A DNA stretch of 26,156 nt from Bifidobacterium imperatoris. GTDB taxonomy: Bacteria; Actinomycetota; Actinomycetes; Actinomycetales; Bifidobacteriaceae. The DNA is taken from assembly GCF_002860405.1 (NCBI RefSeq), contig NZ_NMWV01000015.1, positions 1-26,156 on the forward strand, written 5' to 3'. Under the pieces are notes generated by a model. The model worked only from the letters and a program-made list of their open reading frames with translations. It had not been told where the DNA came from and searched no databases. Both the position numbers and the translations under genes were made by a program. Every line of letters begins with the position of its first letter. The stretch's first letter is position 1. This document shows, one piece after another, positions 9,275 to 17,732 of this stretch.

Positions 9275-10590
9275 TCGTTTGCCTGCCTGTTCTTCTTCCT
9301 GGCGTACAGCCACGCGATTTTGCGTTCGTTCGGGTAGCTCAGTACATCATCCAAATCATCAAAACGCACCCAAATAGCGTCCTCGGCCTCATGATCCGGG
9401 TCGCCTTCCACGGTCAGTTCGCCGCCAGTCTGGCGCAATGCAAAATGATGCACCAGCTTATGCACACGCTGTGTGGTTCCGGTGAACCAGTAGTCAATAG
9501 TGGCGATGGAATCAATCACCTCACCCAAGATGCCGGTCTCCTCATGCACCTCGCGTACAGCCGTCTGCTGCGGTGTCTCGCCCTTTTCGATATGTCCCTT
9601 AGGCAAGCACCATTCCAGATGCCCGGAACGCGAATGGCGGGCGATAATAGCCACGCGGTTCTGATTGTCGAAAATCAGACCACCAGCCGAATATTCGCGT
9701 ACCACGGGCAATTCCTGAGCATCCAATGAGGCGAACGTAGTCGGTCCATCGGAGGTGCGCTTCTGCGGCATCATGGCCGGGGTCGGGCCGGTTGGAACAG
9801 TCGGTGCGACTGCTGGCGCTGCAGTGGATTGTGCTGTGGTTTGCTTGGCGGATTGTGCAGCGTTCGACACAGCGCGCAGCACATCCGCAGGCGTCGGTAT
9901 GACGGGTGCGGTGGCTGCTTCTGGCACAGTTGGCTCAGGCGCAGTCGGCGAAACAGGTGAGTCCGTTGACGGTGTTGCTGCAGGTTCTGCATCTGACTGG
10001 GCAGTTGGAGCGGTGAAATGCAAGGTTGCGGCTGCAATAGCGCGCATGGCCGCTGCGGCAGACAATGGTGCCTTGGTATGCTCAGCACTCTCAGCATCTG
10101 CTGTAACAGAAGCGCTCGGGCCATCCGCAACAGTGTGTGCGGCATCCTGATTGCCTGCCGAATCCACTGAAATAAAGGATTCTGATGCGTTCTGAGGAGC
10201 TTCAGTGGTGGGTGAACCAGTGAACTTCCGTCCGAACACCGTGGCCGGTGTAGGAGCGGCAGTCTCAATTGGTGGAGCTGGCGCAGCCGATGCTGCAATG
10301 GCGATGCTGGCCATCGTTTCCGCTCCAGCTTCGGCGGCTATGCCATCGGTTTGCCCTGCGATGGTTTCGTTCGGCGTGGCGATGGTCACCGTGGCTTTCA
10401 TGCCGAACACGGTGGCCGGAGTTGGCGCAACGGGCTGCTGCTCATCGTTGCTCACAGCCGGGCTAGAATCCTCCAAATCCGCAGAATTCTGCGGTGTTTG
10501 CGAGGTATAGAGCAGCTGATCTTGGGTATGGTTGCCCGCGGCATTGGGTGTTTGCCCAAGCATGTGGGCAAGGTCGGCGGGCGTAATCAT
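9271..10590 (-). CDS. Nudix hydrolase with a long Ala/Pro/Thr-rich N-terminal extension (MutT4-like position)
   Basis: The 439-residue product has a normal Nudix domain only in its last third (about 295-430). The Nudix box GHIEKGETPQQTAVREVHEE fits GX5EX7REUXEEXGU, so it should hydrolyse a nucleoside diphosphate derivative; the substrate is unknown. The first ~290 residues are low-complexity and rich in Ala, Pro and Thr, with the motif PTPATVFG(M/R)K at about 55-64 and 111-120 and further PTPA motifs later. The start ATG at 10590 has GGTGGAAAG upstream; an open frame extends to 10797 but crosses the divergent pcnA promoter region. It is the first gene of the operon with DUF6049 and murJ, as Rv3908 (MutT4) is next to Rv3909/Rv3910. 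The long N-terminal part is not in MutT4 (248 residues). Confidence 0.92.
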   Translation of the reverse strand: MITPADLAHMLGQTPNAAGNHTQDQLLYTSQTPQNSADLEDSSPAVSNDEQQPVAPTPATVFGMKATVTIATPNETIAGQTDGIAAEAGAETMASIAIAASAAPAPPIETAAPTPATVFGRKFTGSPTTEAPQNASESFISVDSAGNQDAAHTVADGPSASVTADAESAEHTKAPLSAAAAMRAIAAATLHFTAPTAQSDAEPAATPSTDSPVSPTAPEPTVPEAATAPVIPTPADVLRAVSNAAQSAKQTTAQSTAAPAVAPTVPTGPTPAMMPQKRTSDGPTTFASLDAQELPVVREYSAGGLIFDNQNRVAIIARHSRSGHLEWCLPKGHIEKGETPQQTAVREVHEETGILGEVIDSIATIDYWFTGTTQRVHKLVHHFALRQTGGELTVEGDPDHEAEDAIWVRFDDLDDVLSYPNERKIAWLYARKKNRQANE

Positions 10591-10677
10591 GCTTTCCACC
10601 TTACTCAATCCCGTGTGCAGGTGGGGTAACGGTATGCTAGGAGGGCAGAAAAACGTCCACATAGGGGAAGGTGCCCA

Positions 10678-12096
10678 TTGGATTTCGAAGTGTGGCCCGA
10701 GGCGATTGAACTTGGCCGACTGTTCAAAGAACAAGGCTATGAGCTGGCACTGGTCGGCGGTCCGGTCAGAGACCTGTTGCTGCATAGGCCTAGCCATGAC
10801 CTCGACTTCTGCTCATCCGCCAGACCCGAGCAATTCGAGCCAATTCTGCGCCGTTGGGGGCACGATGGCTTCTGGGATATGGGCCGAAAATTCGGCACGC
10901 TGGGTGCCATGCGCCGACGCGCCGACGGCACCGAAGTGAAGGTAGAGGTCACTACGTACCGCTCGGACACGTATGACCCGGAATCACGTAAGCCGGAGGT
11001 CAATTATGGCGACACGCTCGAAGGTGATCTGTCTCGTCGAGATTTCACCGTCAACGCGATGGCATTGCGCGTGCCGGACTTGGAATTCGTGGACCCATTC
11101 GGTGGCGCCAGCGATTTGGCGAAGGGTGTGTTGCGCACGCCGGTCGATCCGCGTCAGTCATTTGATGATGATCCGCTGCGTATGATGCGCGCGGTGCGAT
11201 TCGTGGCTCAGCTTGGCTTCAGTATTGCTCCTGATGCCGCCGAAGCGATTACTTCGATGCGCGATCGTATTGAGATTGTGTCCGCAGAACGTGTGCGTGA
11301 TGAACTGACAAAGTTGCTGCTTTCGGATCGTCCGCGTGCAGGACTTGAGGCTCTGGTGGACTCTGGTTTGGCGGACATTGTATTCCCGGAGATTCCGGCA
11401 CTGCAGTTGCAGATTGATGAACACCACCGCCATAAGGATGTGTTTGAGCACACGATGATGGTGCTGGAGCGTGCGATTGCACTGGAAACCGGTCCAGACG
11501 GTCCAGTTCCTGCTCCTGATTTGACGCTGCGTCTTGCTGCCGTGATGCATGACATTGGTAAGCCGAAGACCCGCCGATTCGAGCCGGGTGGCAAGGTGAG
11601 CTTCCACCACCATGACGCGGTGGGTGCCAAAATGACTCGCAAGCGGTTGAAGGCGCTACGTTTCGATCATCATCTGGTGGAAGACGTGTCCGAACTGGTG
11701 AACCTGCATTTGCGCTTCCATGGGTATGTGGATGAGCCGTGGACTGATTCCGCGGTCCGCCGCTATGTGAAGGATTCCGGCCACCTGTATGAGCGTCTGA
11801 ACCGTCTTACGCGTGCCGATGCCACTACGCAAAACAAGCGTAAGGCAGCGATTTTCGCTCATGCGATGGATGAGATGGAAGAACGCGTCCGCGAGCTCAA
11901 GAAGAAGGAAGACTTCGACGCGATTCGCCCGGACGTGGACGGCAATGAAATCATGGCCCTACTCGGTCTTGAACCTGGCCCGATGATTGGCCGCGCGTAT
12001 AAGCACATGCTTGACTACCGCTTGGATAACGGCCCAGTGAAGCATGATGTAGCCGTGGCCGAGCTCAAACGCTGGTACGCGGAAATACAGCAGTAA
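10678..12096 (+). CDS. pcnA: CCA-adding tRNA nucleotidyltransferase (PcnA family) with HD domain
   Basis: This 472-residue enzyme adds or repairs the CCA end of tRNAs from CTP and ATP. The nucleotidyltransferase head has LVGGPVRD (residues 25-32) and the metal-binding pair DLD (41-43). RRDFTVNAMA follows near 120, and a C-terminal HD phosphohydrolase-type domain carries HDIGKPK from His291. The start is TTG at 10678, preceded by GGGGAAGG at good spacing; there is no better in-frame ATG upstream and the motif distance to the N-terminus is as expected. It diverges from the Nudix operon with only 87 bp between, as Rv3907c does from Rv3908. A perfect 15-bp hairpin begins at its stop codon. Confidence 0.96.
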   Translation: MDFEVWPEAIELGRLFKEQGYELALVGGPVRDLLLHRPSHDLDFCSSARPEQFEPILRRWGHDGFWDMGRKFGTLGAMRRRADGTEVKVEVTTYRSDTYDPESRKPEVNYGDTLEGDLSRRDFTVNAMALRVPDLEFVDPFGGASDLAKGVLRTPVDPRQSFDDDPLRMMRAVRFVAQLGFSIAPDAAEAITSMRDRIEIVSAERVRDELTKLLLSDRPRAGLEALVDSGLADIVFPEIPALQLQIDEHHRHKDVFEHTMMVLERAIALETGPDGPVPAPDLTLRLAAVMHDIGKPKTRRFEPGGKVSFHHHDAVGAKMTRKRLKALRFDHHLVEDVSELVNLHLRFHGYVDEPWTDSAVRRYVKDSGHLYERLNRLTRADATTQNKRKAAIFAHAMDEMEERVRELKKKEDFDAIRPDVDGNEIMALLGLEPGPMIGRAYKHMLDYRLDNGPVKHDVAVAELKRWYAEIQQ

Positions 12097-12129
12097 ACGA
12101 AGAGGCAGCCGATTGGCTGCCTCTTCGTT
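12096..12129. terminator. Bidirectional terminator between pcnA and the LytR_C gene
   Basis: A perfect 15-bp stem (12096-12110 with 12115-12129, loop GATT) overlaps the last base of the pcnA stop codon. The genes on both sides converge on it. The end of the stem is T-rich on the plus strand (CTCTTCGTT), but no long T-run follows. Confidence 0.8.
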
Positions 12130-12155
12130 AAGCAATACCAGCGGTACTGGTTGTT

Positions 12156-12785
12156 TTACTGTGCCGGGTACGCGTCGTGCTTGGTATCGGCCGGAAGGTT
12201 GGTCATCTTATCGGCGGCCTGGCAGCCTTCGATATTGGTGATTTCCTTGCCTTCCTGCGGAGACTGCTTTTCGTCCTTCAAATCATTGAAGGTGGCACCG
12301 AGCACCACATCAATCAGCTGATCTTCACGAGCGTTCATAATCATTGTGGCATCAGTGAAGTTGCCAGCTACCGTGTAAGCCTGGTTAATGGCATTCTTAC
12401 CGAAGTAAATCGTCGTGCGTTCCACGCTGGTGGAAGAGAAGTTGCCGGCCTGCTGCATAGCAAAACCGCGAACACCCAAGGCGCTACTCACAGCGGCAGC
12501 GAACTGGGAGTGAGAAGTACCGTTCAGCACGCGGATACCGATGGACGTGTTAGACACGTACTTGGCTTTGCCATCGTCACCCTTCACGGCACACGGGGCA
12601 GGATTACCGTAATTCGGTTCTGCCAACGGCGTGGAGACAAGACCCAAGCCGCCAACGTGGAAATTGAAGAGCAGTGAGATAACCAGTGCAACCGCCATCA
12701 CTGCGCCACTGATGGTAAATACGACGGTCTGGCGGCGGCGTACATATCGTTTACGGGCCTGACGTTCGTCAATCTGTTGCGGCAT
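12156..12785 (-). CDS. Membrane protein with LytR C-terminal (LytR_C) domain
   Basis: This 209-residue protein has a charged, Arg-rich cytoplasmic start, one transmembrane helix at about 22-44 (TVVFTISGAVMAVALVISLL), and an extracytoplasmic LytR_C-like domain at about 80-160 with the typical IGIRVLNGTS start. It has no LytR_cpsA_psr catalytic domain. Such stand-alone LytR_C proteins are common in actinobacteria and their role is not known. The ATG at 12785 has AAGGAAG upstream. It is the last gene of the rpf-ksgA-ispE operon, 45 nt after ispE. Confidence 0.85.
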   Translation of the reverse strand: MPQQIDERQARKRYVRRRQTVVFTISGAVMAVALVISLLFNFHVGGLGLVSTPLAEPNYGNPAPCAVKGDDGKAKYVSNTSIGIRVLNGTSHSQFAAAVSSALGVRGFAMQQAGNFSSTSVERTTIYFGKNAINQAYTVAGNFTDATMIMNAREDQLIDVVLGATFNDLKDEKQSPQEGKEITNIEGCQAADKMTNLPADTKHDAYPAQ

Positions 12786-12830
12786 CGTTTAACTTCCTTC
12801 ACTCACAAGTGGCTTGTTGCTACCTTAGCG

Positions 12831-13772
12831 TCACTGGGTGACGCCGATTATTGGGGTTACTGGGGCTTGAGCCCGGATAATGCGGTCAGCGGCGTCGTGC
12901 ATGACCCACGTATCGATAACACGCTGTGCTGTAGTGCTATCCGGTACAAACGCCACAACCGAGGGCCCTGACCCGGAAACAAACGCATGGCGTGCTCCGG
13001 CCTGCAATGCGGCTTCAATAGCCTGCCCACTGCGTGGATGCAAACTGATGGCTGCGGCTTGCAGATGATTGCGATCACCCGAGCCTGCACCCACAACATC
13101 AAACGTGTGGTATACCTCTGGAGTGCTTAATTGCGATTGATATGCGCCAATCAACACTTCGCCGGTAAACCCTTGCGCCTGCAATTCGCGTGCTAGCGGG
13201 CTATCGTCCAGGATGTCTTCAATCTGTTCGCCGAATCCAGTGCCATGTGCCAAGCCACCGGTAAGGCAGAACGGCATGTCAGCGCCCAGTGTGGCTGCAA
13301 TAGTGCGCAGCCTCTCCATTGGCCAATTAAGATTCCATAACTGATTAATAGCCAGAATCGCTGCAGCTGCGTCTGCGGATCCTCCGCCCAAACCAGCGCC
13401 AACCGGAATACGTTTGGTGATGGTAAGTGCCACATCTGGTTCTCGGCCGGCCTCCTGCGCCATGGCAAATAACGCCAATACCGCATGATTGCGGCGCATG
13501 TCACTGCTGGAAGACGCCAAATCCCCAAGATGAGCACCCTCAAGCTCCAGTGAGAAGCCGGTGCCGGGTGCTTTGGCGGTTGCTGTGACCGTGTCGTAGA
13601 CACCAACCGCGCAATAGATCGTGTCTAAGGCATGACGCCCGCCCCACTCCTCATGAGTTGGGCCTACTTCTAAGGTGAGATTGGTTTTTGCCGGACAATC
13701 CACACGGACAGTGTCGGCTAGCTGCGAGGTATGCAGCCGTTCGACGATAGGAGCTGTTGCGATAGTCATCAT
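12831..13772 (-). CDS. ispE: 4-diphosphocytidyl-2-C-methyl-D-erythritol kinase
   Basis: This 313-residue GHMP-family kinase phosphorylates CDP-methylerythritol in the MEP route to isoprenoids, including the undecaprenyl carrier. The substrate motif PAKTNL is at residues 27-32 and the ATP-binding glycine motif PVGAGLGGGSADAAA starts at about 121. It overlaps the ksgA stop (ATG at 13772 within GCATGATG), so the two are coupled; the second ATG at 13769 is equally possible. The order rpfB, ksgA, ispE is conserved from mycobacteria. Confidence 0.95.
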   Translation of the reverse strand: MMTIATAPIVERLHTSQLADTVRVDCPAKTNLTLEVGPTHEEWGGRHALDTIYCAVGVYDTVTATAKAPGTGFSLELEGAHLGDLASSSSDMRRNHAVLALFAMAQEAGREPDVALTITKRIPVGAGLGGGSADAAAAILAINQLWNLNWPMERLRTIAATLGADMPFCLTGGLAHGTGFGEQIEDILDDSPLARELQAQGFTGEVLIGAYQSQLSTPEVYHTFDVVGAGSGDRNHLQAAAISLHPRSGQAIEAALQAGARHAFVSGSGPSVVAFVPDSTTAQRVIDTWVMHDAADRIIRAQAPVTPIIGVTQ

Positions 13773-14674
13773 GCCGCCTCGCCGTGAGCGGTCATTGCGG
13801 AAGCCAGTGCAGCGAACTCAGTAATGGTCAACGTTTCACCACGACGAGTCGGGTCAATGCCAGCGGCCTCAAATGCCGCAGCCGGCACGAGATGCTTTAA
13901 TGCGGCATGCAATGTTTTGCGGCGCTGACCGAATGCGGCATCAATAAGTTGGAACACTCGCTCACGGTCTGGAGCCGCTTCTCCCACAGCAGGGTTGGCG
14001 TCATCATTCGCAGCGTAGCGGGTGAACTTCACGAGTGCCGAATCAACATTCGGGGCCGGCCAGAATACATTGCGGCCAATCGTGCCCACGCGCTCGGCAG
14101 TGCCATACCAAGCGAGTTTCACGCTCGGAGTGCCATAAATTTTGGAGCCTGGCTTGGCAGCAAGCCTATCGGCCACTTCCTTCTGCACCATAACCAAGAA
14201 CGAGCCGAGATTATCGAAGCGCTCAAGCAGGGTCAGCAGAATCGGCGTGGCCACGTTATACGGAAGATTGGCTACAAGCGTGAACGATTCATCATTATTG
14301 AAATCGGGCACATTGTCCGGCGTAACGGTGAGCGCGTCACGATTGACAACCTTGAGTCGGTCTGCAGCCTCCGGCATGAACTCCGCCACAGTGCTAGGCA
14401 AACGCTTAGCCAGCGGAGGATCGATTTCCACAGCGGTCATTGAAGCGCCGGTTTCCAGAATCGCCAAAGTGAGCGATCCCAAGCCTGGGCCGACTTCCAT
14501 CACATGATCAGTGTTGGTGACTCCGGCTTCGCGCACGATTCGACGAACCGTACCTGGATCAATAACGAAGTTCTGGCCGAACTTTTTAGTAGGACTTACG
14601 CCAGCATCGGCAGCAATACGGCGAATATCAGCGGCTCCCAGCAGATGGCCGGTGGCGGTGGTGTTATCAGTCAT
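13769..14674 (-). CDS. rsmA: 16S rRNA (adenine1518/1519-N6) dimethyltransferase
   Basis: This 301-residue enzyme (also ksgA) dimethylates two adenines near the 3' end of 16S rRNA during small-subunit assembly, using S-adenosylmethionine. The motif KKFGQNF is at 30-36, the SAM-binding EVGPGLGSLT near 60, and the catalytic NLPYN at 136-140. AAGGAA precedes the ATG at 14674 at 5 nt. It starts 18 nt after the rpf-like gene ends and overlaps ispE by four bases. Confidence 0.97.
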   Translation of the reverse strand: MTDNTTATGHLLGAADIRRIAADAGVSPTKKFGQNFVIDPGTVRRIVREAGVTNTDHVMEVGPGLGSLTLAILETGASMTAVEIDPPLAKRLPSTVAEFMPEAADRLKVVNRDALTVTPDNVPDFNNDESFTLVANLPYNVATPILLTLLERFDNLGSFLVMVQKEVADRLAAKPGSKIYGTPSVKLAWYGTAERVGTIGRNVFWPAPNVDSALVKFTRYAANDDANPAVGEAAPDRERVFQLIDAAFGQRRKTLHAALKHLVPAAAFEAAGIDPTRRGETLTITEFAALASAMTAHGEAA

Positions 14675-14692
14675 ATCGGTTCCTTGAAATCT

Positions 14693-16183
14693 TTAATACC
14701 AGCCGGTTTGCTCGGAATGTTGCCATGCTGCAGATGGGCTGCCATACCGTTGTGCGATGTACCACAAGCCCCAATCGATTTGCACAGCTCCATCATCACG
14801 ATAGTTATCGCCGAACGCCGCCATTTTGCTGGCAGGCAGCGACTGCGGAATACCGTAGGCGCCGGACGATGCGTTCTCGGCATACCATTTCCAGCCGGAT
14901 TCACGATTCCACAGCTTCACGAGCGCATCCCAATCAGCACCAGTCCATCCGCGCTGTGCTGCAGCACCAGCCGCATACGACTGTGCCTGAGCAACGGTCG
15001 GATGCCATAGGCGGCCGGACGGGGTGGTGTCAGTCGAACTGTTGTTATTGCTGTTACCAGAGTTGCTGGAATTGTTGTTCCCGCTATTGCTGGAGTTATT
15101 CGAATTACTGGAATTATTATTGCTGGAATTGCCGGAATTATTCGAACTATTGTTGCCGGAATTCGAGCTGTTGCCGTTATTGGTATTGCTTCCGGAACTG
15201 TTATTCGATGATGAATTATTACTGCCGGAATCATTAGAGCCGGAATCGGCATTAGTATCGGAATCCTTGGAACTATTGGAATTATCAGAGTTCCCGGAAT
15301 CAGAAGAACTGTCATCAGTCTTCGGCTTAGCCTGACCCACGGCAATAATCTGATCAACAGCCATCTTCGTAATGGTTTCCGACTTTAACGTTTCCGATTC
15401 GGCCACACCATCCACATAAGTGACGCTATAAACCTGAGTTTTCTCACCATTCTCACCCTGCTGGCGGATTTCAGTCTGACCTTCATCAAGATTCGGATCA
15501 ATAATGGTTTGCGTTTCGAACGGGATAGCAACCGTACGAGTTTCCTCGCCGTGGGTAACGCGCTGAACGCGCAAAATAGTCTGATCGCCGTCCTTTTCCA
15601 CACTGACGCGATCTTCCTTATTTAAAACAATGCCCTTGGAATCGAGAATGGATGCAGCTGGCAGTTTGCCATTGGGAGCCACAGAGCTCTTACCATCGGC
15701 AATGACCGTAACCGGTCCGTCTTGATTAATCACCAAGCCACCGGTGAGCTGATTGTAGACATTATCAATGTCCACGGTGATTTTCTTGGCCTGAGCATTG
15801 TTCTCTTTGAAGAAGCCAAGCAGCTGATCGGCGCTGGTAGCCACAGTCCAGAATGGTACTGCTGTGCCATCAATATTGATGGTGGTCTGATACGCGGAAC
15901 GCACGGTAACCACAGAATGGTCTGCAAGGCGATCGCCGGAAGAAGTTTGAACAATATCGTGGGATTTGACATCAATGCCCTGCTCTTCAAGCAGTCGCGT
16001 TGCCGTCATTGCATAGGTAGTGACCTGAGTGGTTTTGCCGTTTACGTTTAAAGCCACTGACTTGCGCGCGGTGAACGCAAATGATCCCACCATTGACGCT
16101 GTAAGCGCCACAATGCAAGCAATTACGCGGATGCGACGCAGTGTAACAAACCGCTGCGGGGTCCAACGCCGTGCCATGTCCAT
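14693..16183 (-). CDS. RpfB-like muralytic protein: DUF348 repeats, G5 domain, Ser/Asn linker, lysozyme-fold domain
   Basis: The 496-residue exported protein probably cuts peptidoglycan. An N-terminal membrane helix (about 20-38) is followed by DUF348-type repeats between about 42 and 190, a G5 domain at about 195-285, a Ser/Asn/Gly-rich linker at about 290-385, and a C-terminal lysozyme-like domain of about 100 residues. That domain has NRESGW with the probable catalytic Glu428, then SSGAYGIPQS, the soluble lytic transglycosylase pattern. The DUF348-G5 layout and the position before ksgA and ispE match RpfB, but the end domain looks more like a general SLT fold than the classic Rpf domain, so resuscitation activity is unproven. 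ATG at 16177, 8 nt from AGGAAG, may be the true start instead of 16183. Confidence 0.92.
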   Translation of the reverse strand: MDMARRWTPQRFVTLRRIRVIACIVALTASMVGSFAFTARKSVALNVNGKTTQVTTYAMTATRLLEEQGIDVKSHDIVQTSSGDRLADHSVVTVRSAYQTTINIDGTAVPFWTVATSADQLLGFFKENNAQAKKITVDIDNVYNQLTGGLVINQDGPVTVIADGKSSVAPNGKLPAASILDSKGIVLNKEDRVSVEKDGDQTILRVQRVTHGEETRTVAIPFETQTIIDPNLDEGQTEIRQQGENGEKTQVYSVTYVDGVAESETLKSETITKMAVDQIIAVGQAKPKTDDSSSDSGNSDNSNSSKDSDTNADSGSNDSGSNNSSSNNSSGSNTNNGNSSNSGNNSSNNSGNSSNNNSSNSNNSSNSGNNNSSNSGNSNNNSSTDTTPSGRLWHPTVAQAQSYAAGAAAQRGWTGADWDALVKLWNRESGWKWYAENASSGAYGIPQSLPASKMAAFGDNYRDDGAVQIDWGLWYIAQRYGSPSAAWQHSEQTGWY

Positions 16184-16290
16184 CTCTTCCTGATTGCGAA
16201 TAGTTACCGCCCACCATCGTAACGGTTGGGCTGGTTCGGGGTGCTCGGGGCAAAAGCACCGTTACCATACCTGCTCGGATGTGGGCGCGA

Positions 16291-16333
16291 ATAAAAGAAA
16301 AAGGGGGCGGGAGAGAAGGGGATGTCCCGCCCC
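16291..16333 (-). terminator. Strong intrinsic terminator in the rpf leader
   Basis: A 9-bp GC stem GGGGCGGGA (16304-16312) pairs with 16325-16333. On the minus strand it is followed by CTTTTTCTTTTAT, an ideal U-rich tail. It lies about 110 nt upstream of the rpf-like start on the same strand, and therefore either ends an upstream transcript (tRNA-Thr or a small RNA) or serves as an attenuator. Confidence 0.85.
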
Positions 16334-16407
16334 TGGAAGGCGCGGAGCTGGTTGGGGGACGCTCCGCCCTCATTCCAGGAAGCCATAAGTTGGGGGAAGG
16401 CTCCTGG
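16332..16407 (-). ncRNA. Structured RNA: two overlapping hairpins with a shared loop motif upstream of rpf
   Basis: Hairpin B (16332-16379) pairs CCTGGAA with TTCCAGG and, inside, CGGAGC with GCTCCG. Hairpin A (16375-16407) pairs CCAGG/AGCC with GGCT/CCTGG. Both loops contain the same 9 nt (TCCCCCAAC on the minus strand). A and B compete for 16375-16379, and B touches the terminator stem at 16332-16333, the layout of an attenuator. Actinobacterial rpf genes often have c-di-AMP (ydaO-type) riboswitches, but I do not see the ydaO consensus here. The strand is inferred from the terminator and rpf. Confidence 0.5.
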
Positions 16408-16494
16408 AGAACTTACTCAAAGTAAGACTTAGTTATACGCGGGAAGCAACTGCGCATCCCTGTTACCATGATACGCTTTTTTCCCGCGCAACGA

Positions 16495-16568
16495 GCCTCT
16501 TGTCGGGATCGAACCGACGACCTGCCGCTTACAAGGCGGCCGCTCTGGCCATCTGAGCTAAAGAGGCA
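16495..16568 (-). tRNA. tRNA-Thr (anticodon TGT)
   Basis: The minus strand folds as a cloverleaf: acceptor GCCTCTT pairs with AAGAGGC, D-stem GCTC with GAGC, anticodon stem GCCGC with GCGGC around loop CTTGTAA (anticodon TGT), and T-stem GTCGG with CCGAC around TTCGATC. The linker between acceptor and D-stem is TTA, one base longer than usual. No CCA is encoded. No clear terminator follows before the hairpins of the rpf leader. Confidence 0.95.
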
Positions 16569-16668
16569 TATTCAAAATGCAACATCAACGATGAACGTTT
16601 TGAACAAGTGGCAATCATACCAGCAGTTATGCCAACGCGCTGAATTTGTGTCGGAACGGTTCGAAGCA

Positions 16669-16736
16669 TGCAAATGGGGCTCCCCCTTTCTGACGAATCG
16701 TGATGAATTGTCTGAAAAGGGAGAGCCCCATTTGCA
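16669..16736. repeat. Long inverted repeat, probable terminator of the DsbA-like gene
   Basis: Arms 16669-16689 and 16716-16736 (21 nt each, one mismatch) enclose a 26-nt loop; the arm starts TGCAAATGGGGCTC. It sits 37 nt past the stop of the DsbA-like gene and upstream of tRNA-Thr. No T-run follows on the minus strand, so it may instead be a dispersed repeat or mRNA stabiliser. Confidence 0.65.
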
Positions 16737-16772
16737 CGATTACCGGTGAGCGGCTGTACGCGTTTCGCTCAC

Positions 16773-17732
16773 TCAGGCCGTGATGTCAATCGGCTTCTTA
16801 TTCGCTCCGATAGACGGCAGGCTACCTTCCACGCCGACCTGATCGGACTTCAAGCCCACAGCCTTCAGGAAGCCGTCAACCATGGTGGTGTTCGCCAAAG
16901 TAATGTTGTTCAGGCTCCAATAGGTGCCGTTGATGGTCAGCGTGGGGGAGGAGAAGGCACCAGAGCTGGAGAACAGTTCCGGGCGAGCAATCGTGTAATC
17001 GTTGGACGCGGAAAGCCATTCCACGTACTCGTTCTTGCCGCTGAACGCAGCCTTGGCCACATCCTCACTTACGCCAGCCTTCACAGCCTGCTTCTCCAGC
17101 TTGCTGTTATTGACGGACACGTAGTTGTCCAACTCGCCAGGCTGGAAGTCCTCAGCGTAAATGTTGGACAGGTAGTTCATCAGATGGTTCGGGTCGCTAT
17201 CGTGCTCGGCGATGTAGATAGCGCCGTTGAACGCACGGTTGGAGTAGTTGTCCGAGCTCTTGTTGTCTTGGAAGTTCAGGAAGTGCAGATCCAGGTTGAG
17301 CTGGCCGGCGTTCATCATCTTGACCAGCGTGGGGTCGAGCTGACGGTTCACCGAAGCACAGCCTGGGCACAGCGGCTCCATGTAGATGCCAACAGTGGGC
17401 ACCTTGGCGGTTTTCTTGCCGTAACCATCCTTGGAAATCAGGAAGCCGCCCTTATCGTTGGCCTTGGCAGGCTGTGTTTCCACCGACTGCATCTTGCTGT
17501 AGGCGGTAGCGTTATCCGTGGCGCTGGTGCTGCTCTTAGTGACATTGCGGTAAATCACCACGCCAATCACTGCCACCAGCACTACCACGATGGCCACTAC
17601 GATAATGCCGATAATGGTCTGCTGTTTACGTTCCTTGGCCGCCTGAGCTGCCTGCGCCTGCAATGCGGCTTCTTCGGCTGCGCGGCGTTCAGCGCGGGTG
17701 GCGCGCTTGGCCTGACGCTTGGAATCGACCAT
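16773..17732 (-). CDS. Membrane-anchored DsbA/thioredoxin-like (Thioredoxin_4) protein
   Basis: This 319-residue protein has a basic, coiled-coil-like cytoplasmic start rich in Ala/Arg/Gln (to about 35), one transmembrane helix at about 37-61, and an extracytoplasmic DsbA-type thioredoxin fold with the redox motif CPGC at about 122-125. The cis-proline region is probably FSSPTLTING near the C-terminus. It should form or exchange disulfides in exported proteins, as MSMEG/Mtb DsbA-like proteins do; its partners are not known. ATG at 17732 has AGGGGG 7 nt upstream; the longer frame to 17771 has no ribosome site. Confidence 0.9.
   Translation of the reverse strand: MVDSKRQAKRATRAERRAAEEAALQAQAAQAAKERKQQTIIGIIVVAIVVVLVAVIGVVIYRNVTKSSTSATDNATAYSKMQSVETQPAKANDKGGFLISKDGYGKKTAKVPTVGIYMEPLCPGCASVNRQLDPTLVKMMNAGQLNLDLHFLNFQDNKSSDNYSNRAFNGAIYIAEHDSDPNHLMNYLSNIYAEDFQPGELDNYVSVNNSKLEKQAVKAGVSEDVAKAAFSGKNEYVEWLSASNDYTIARPELFSSSGAFSSPTLTINGTYWSLNNITLANTTMVDGFLKAVGLKSDQVGVEGSLPSIGANKKPIDITA

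Noticed and set aside
15024..15335. Leu/Glu-rich repetitive frames opposite the Ser/Asn linker of the rpf-like gene
   Set aside because: They arise from the repetitive linker codons read on the other strand.
16184..16494. A ydaO-type c-di-AMP riboswitch before rpf
   Set aside because: The location fits, but I could not find the conserved ydaO core bases; only a structured leader is claimed.
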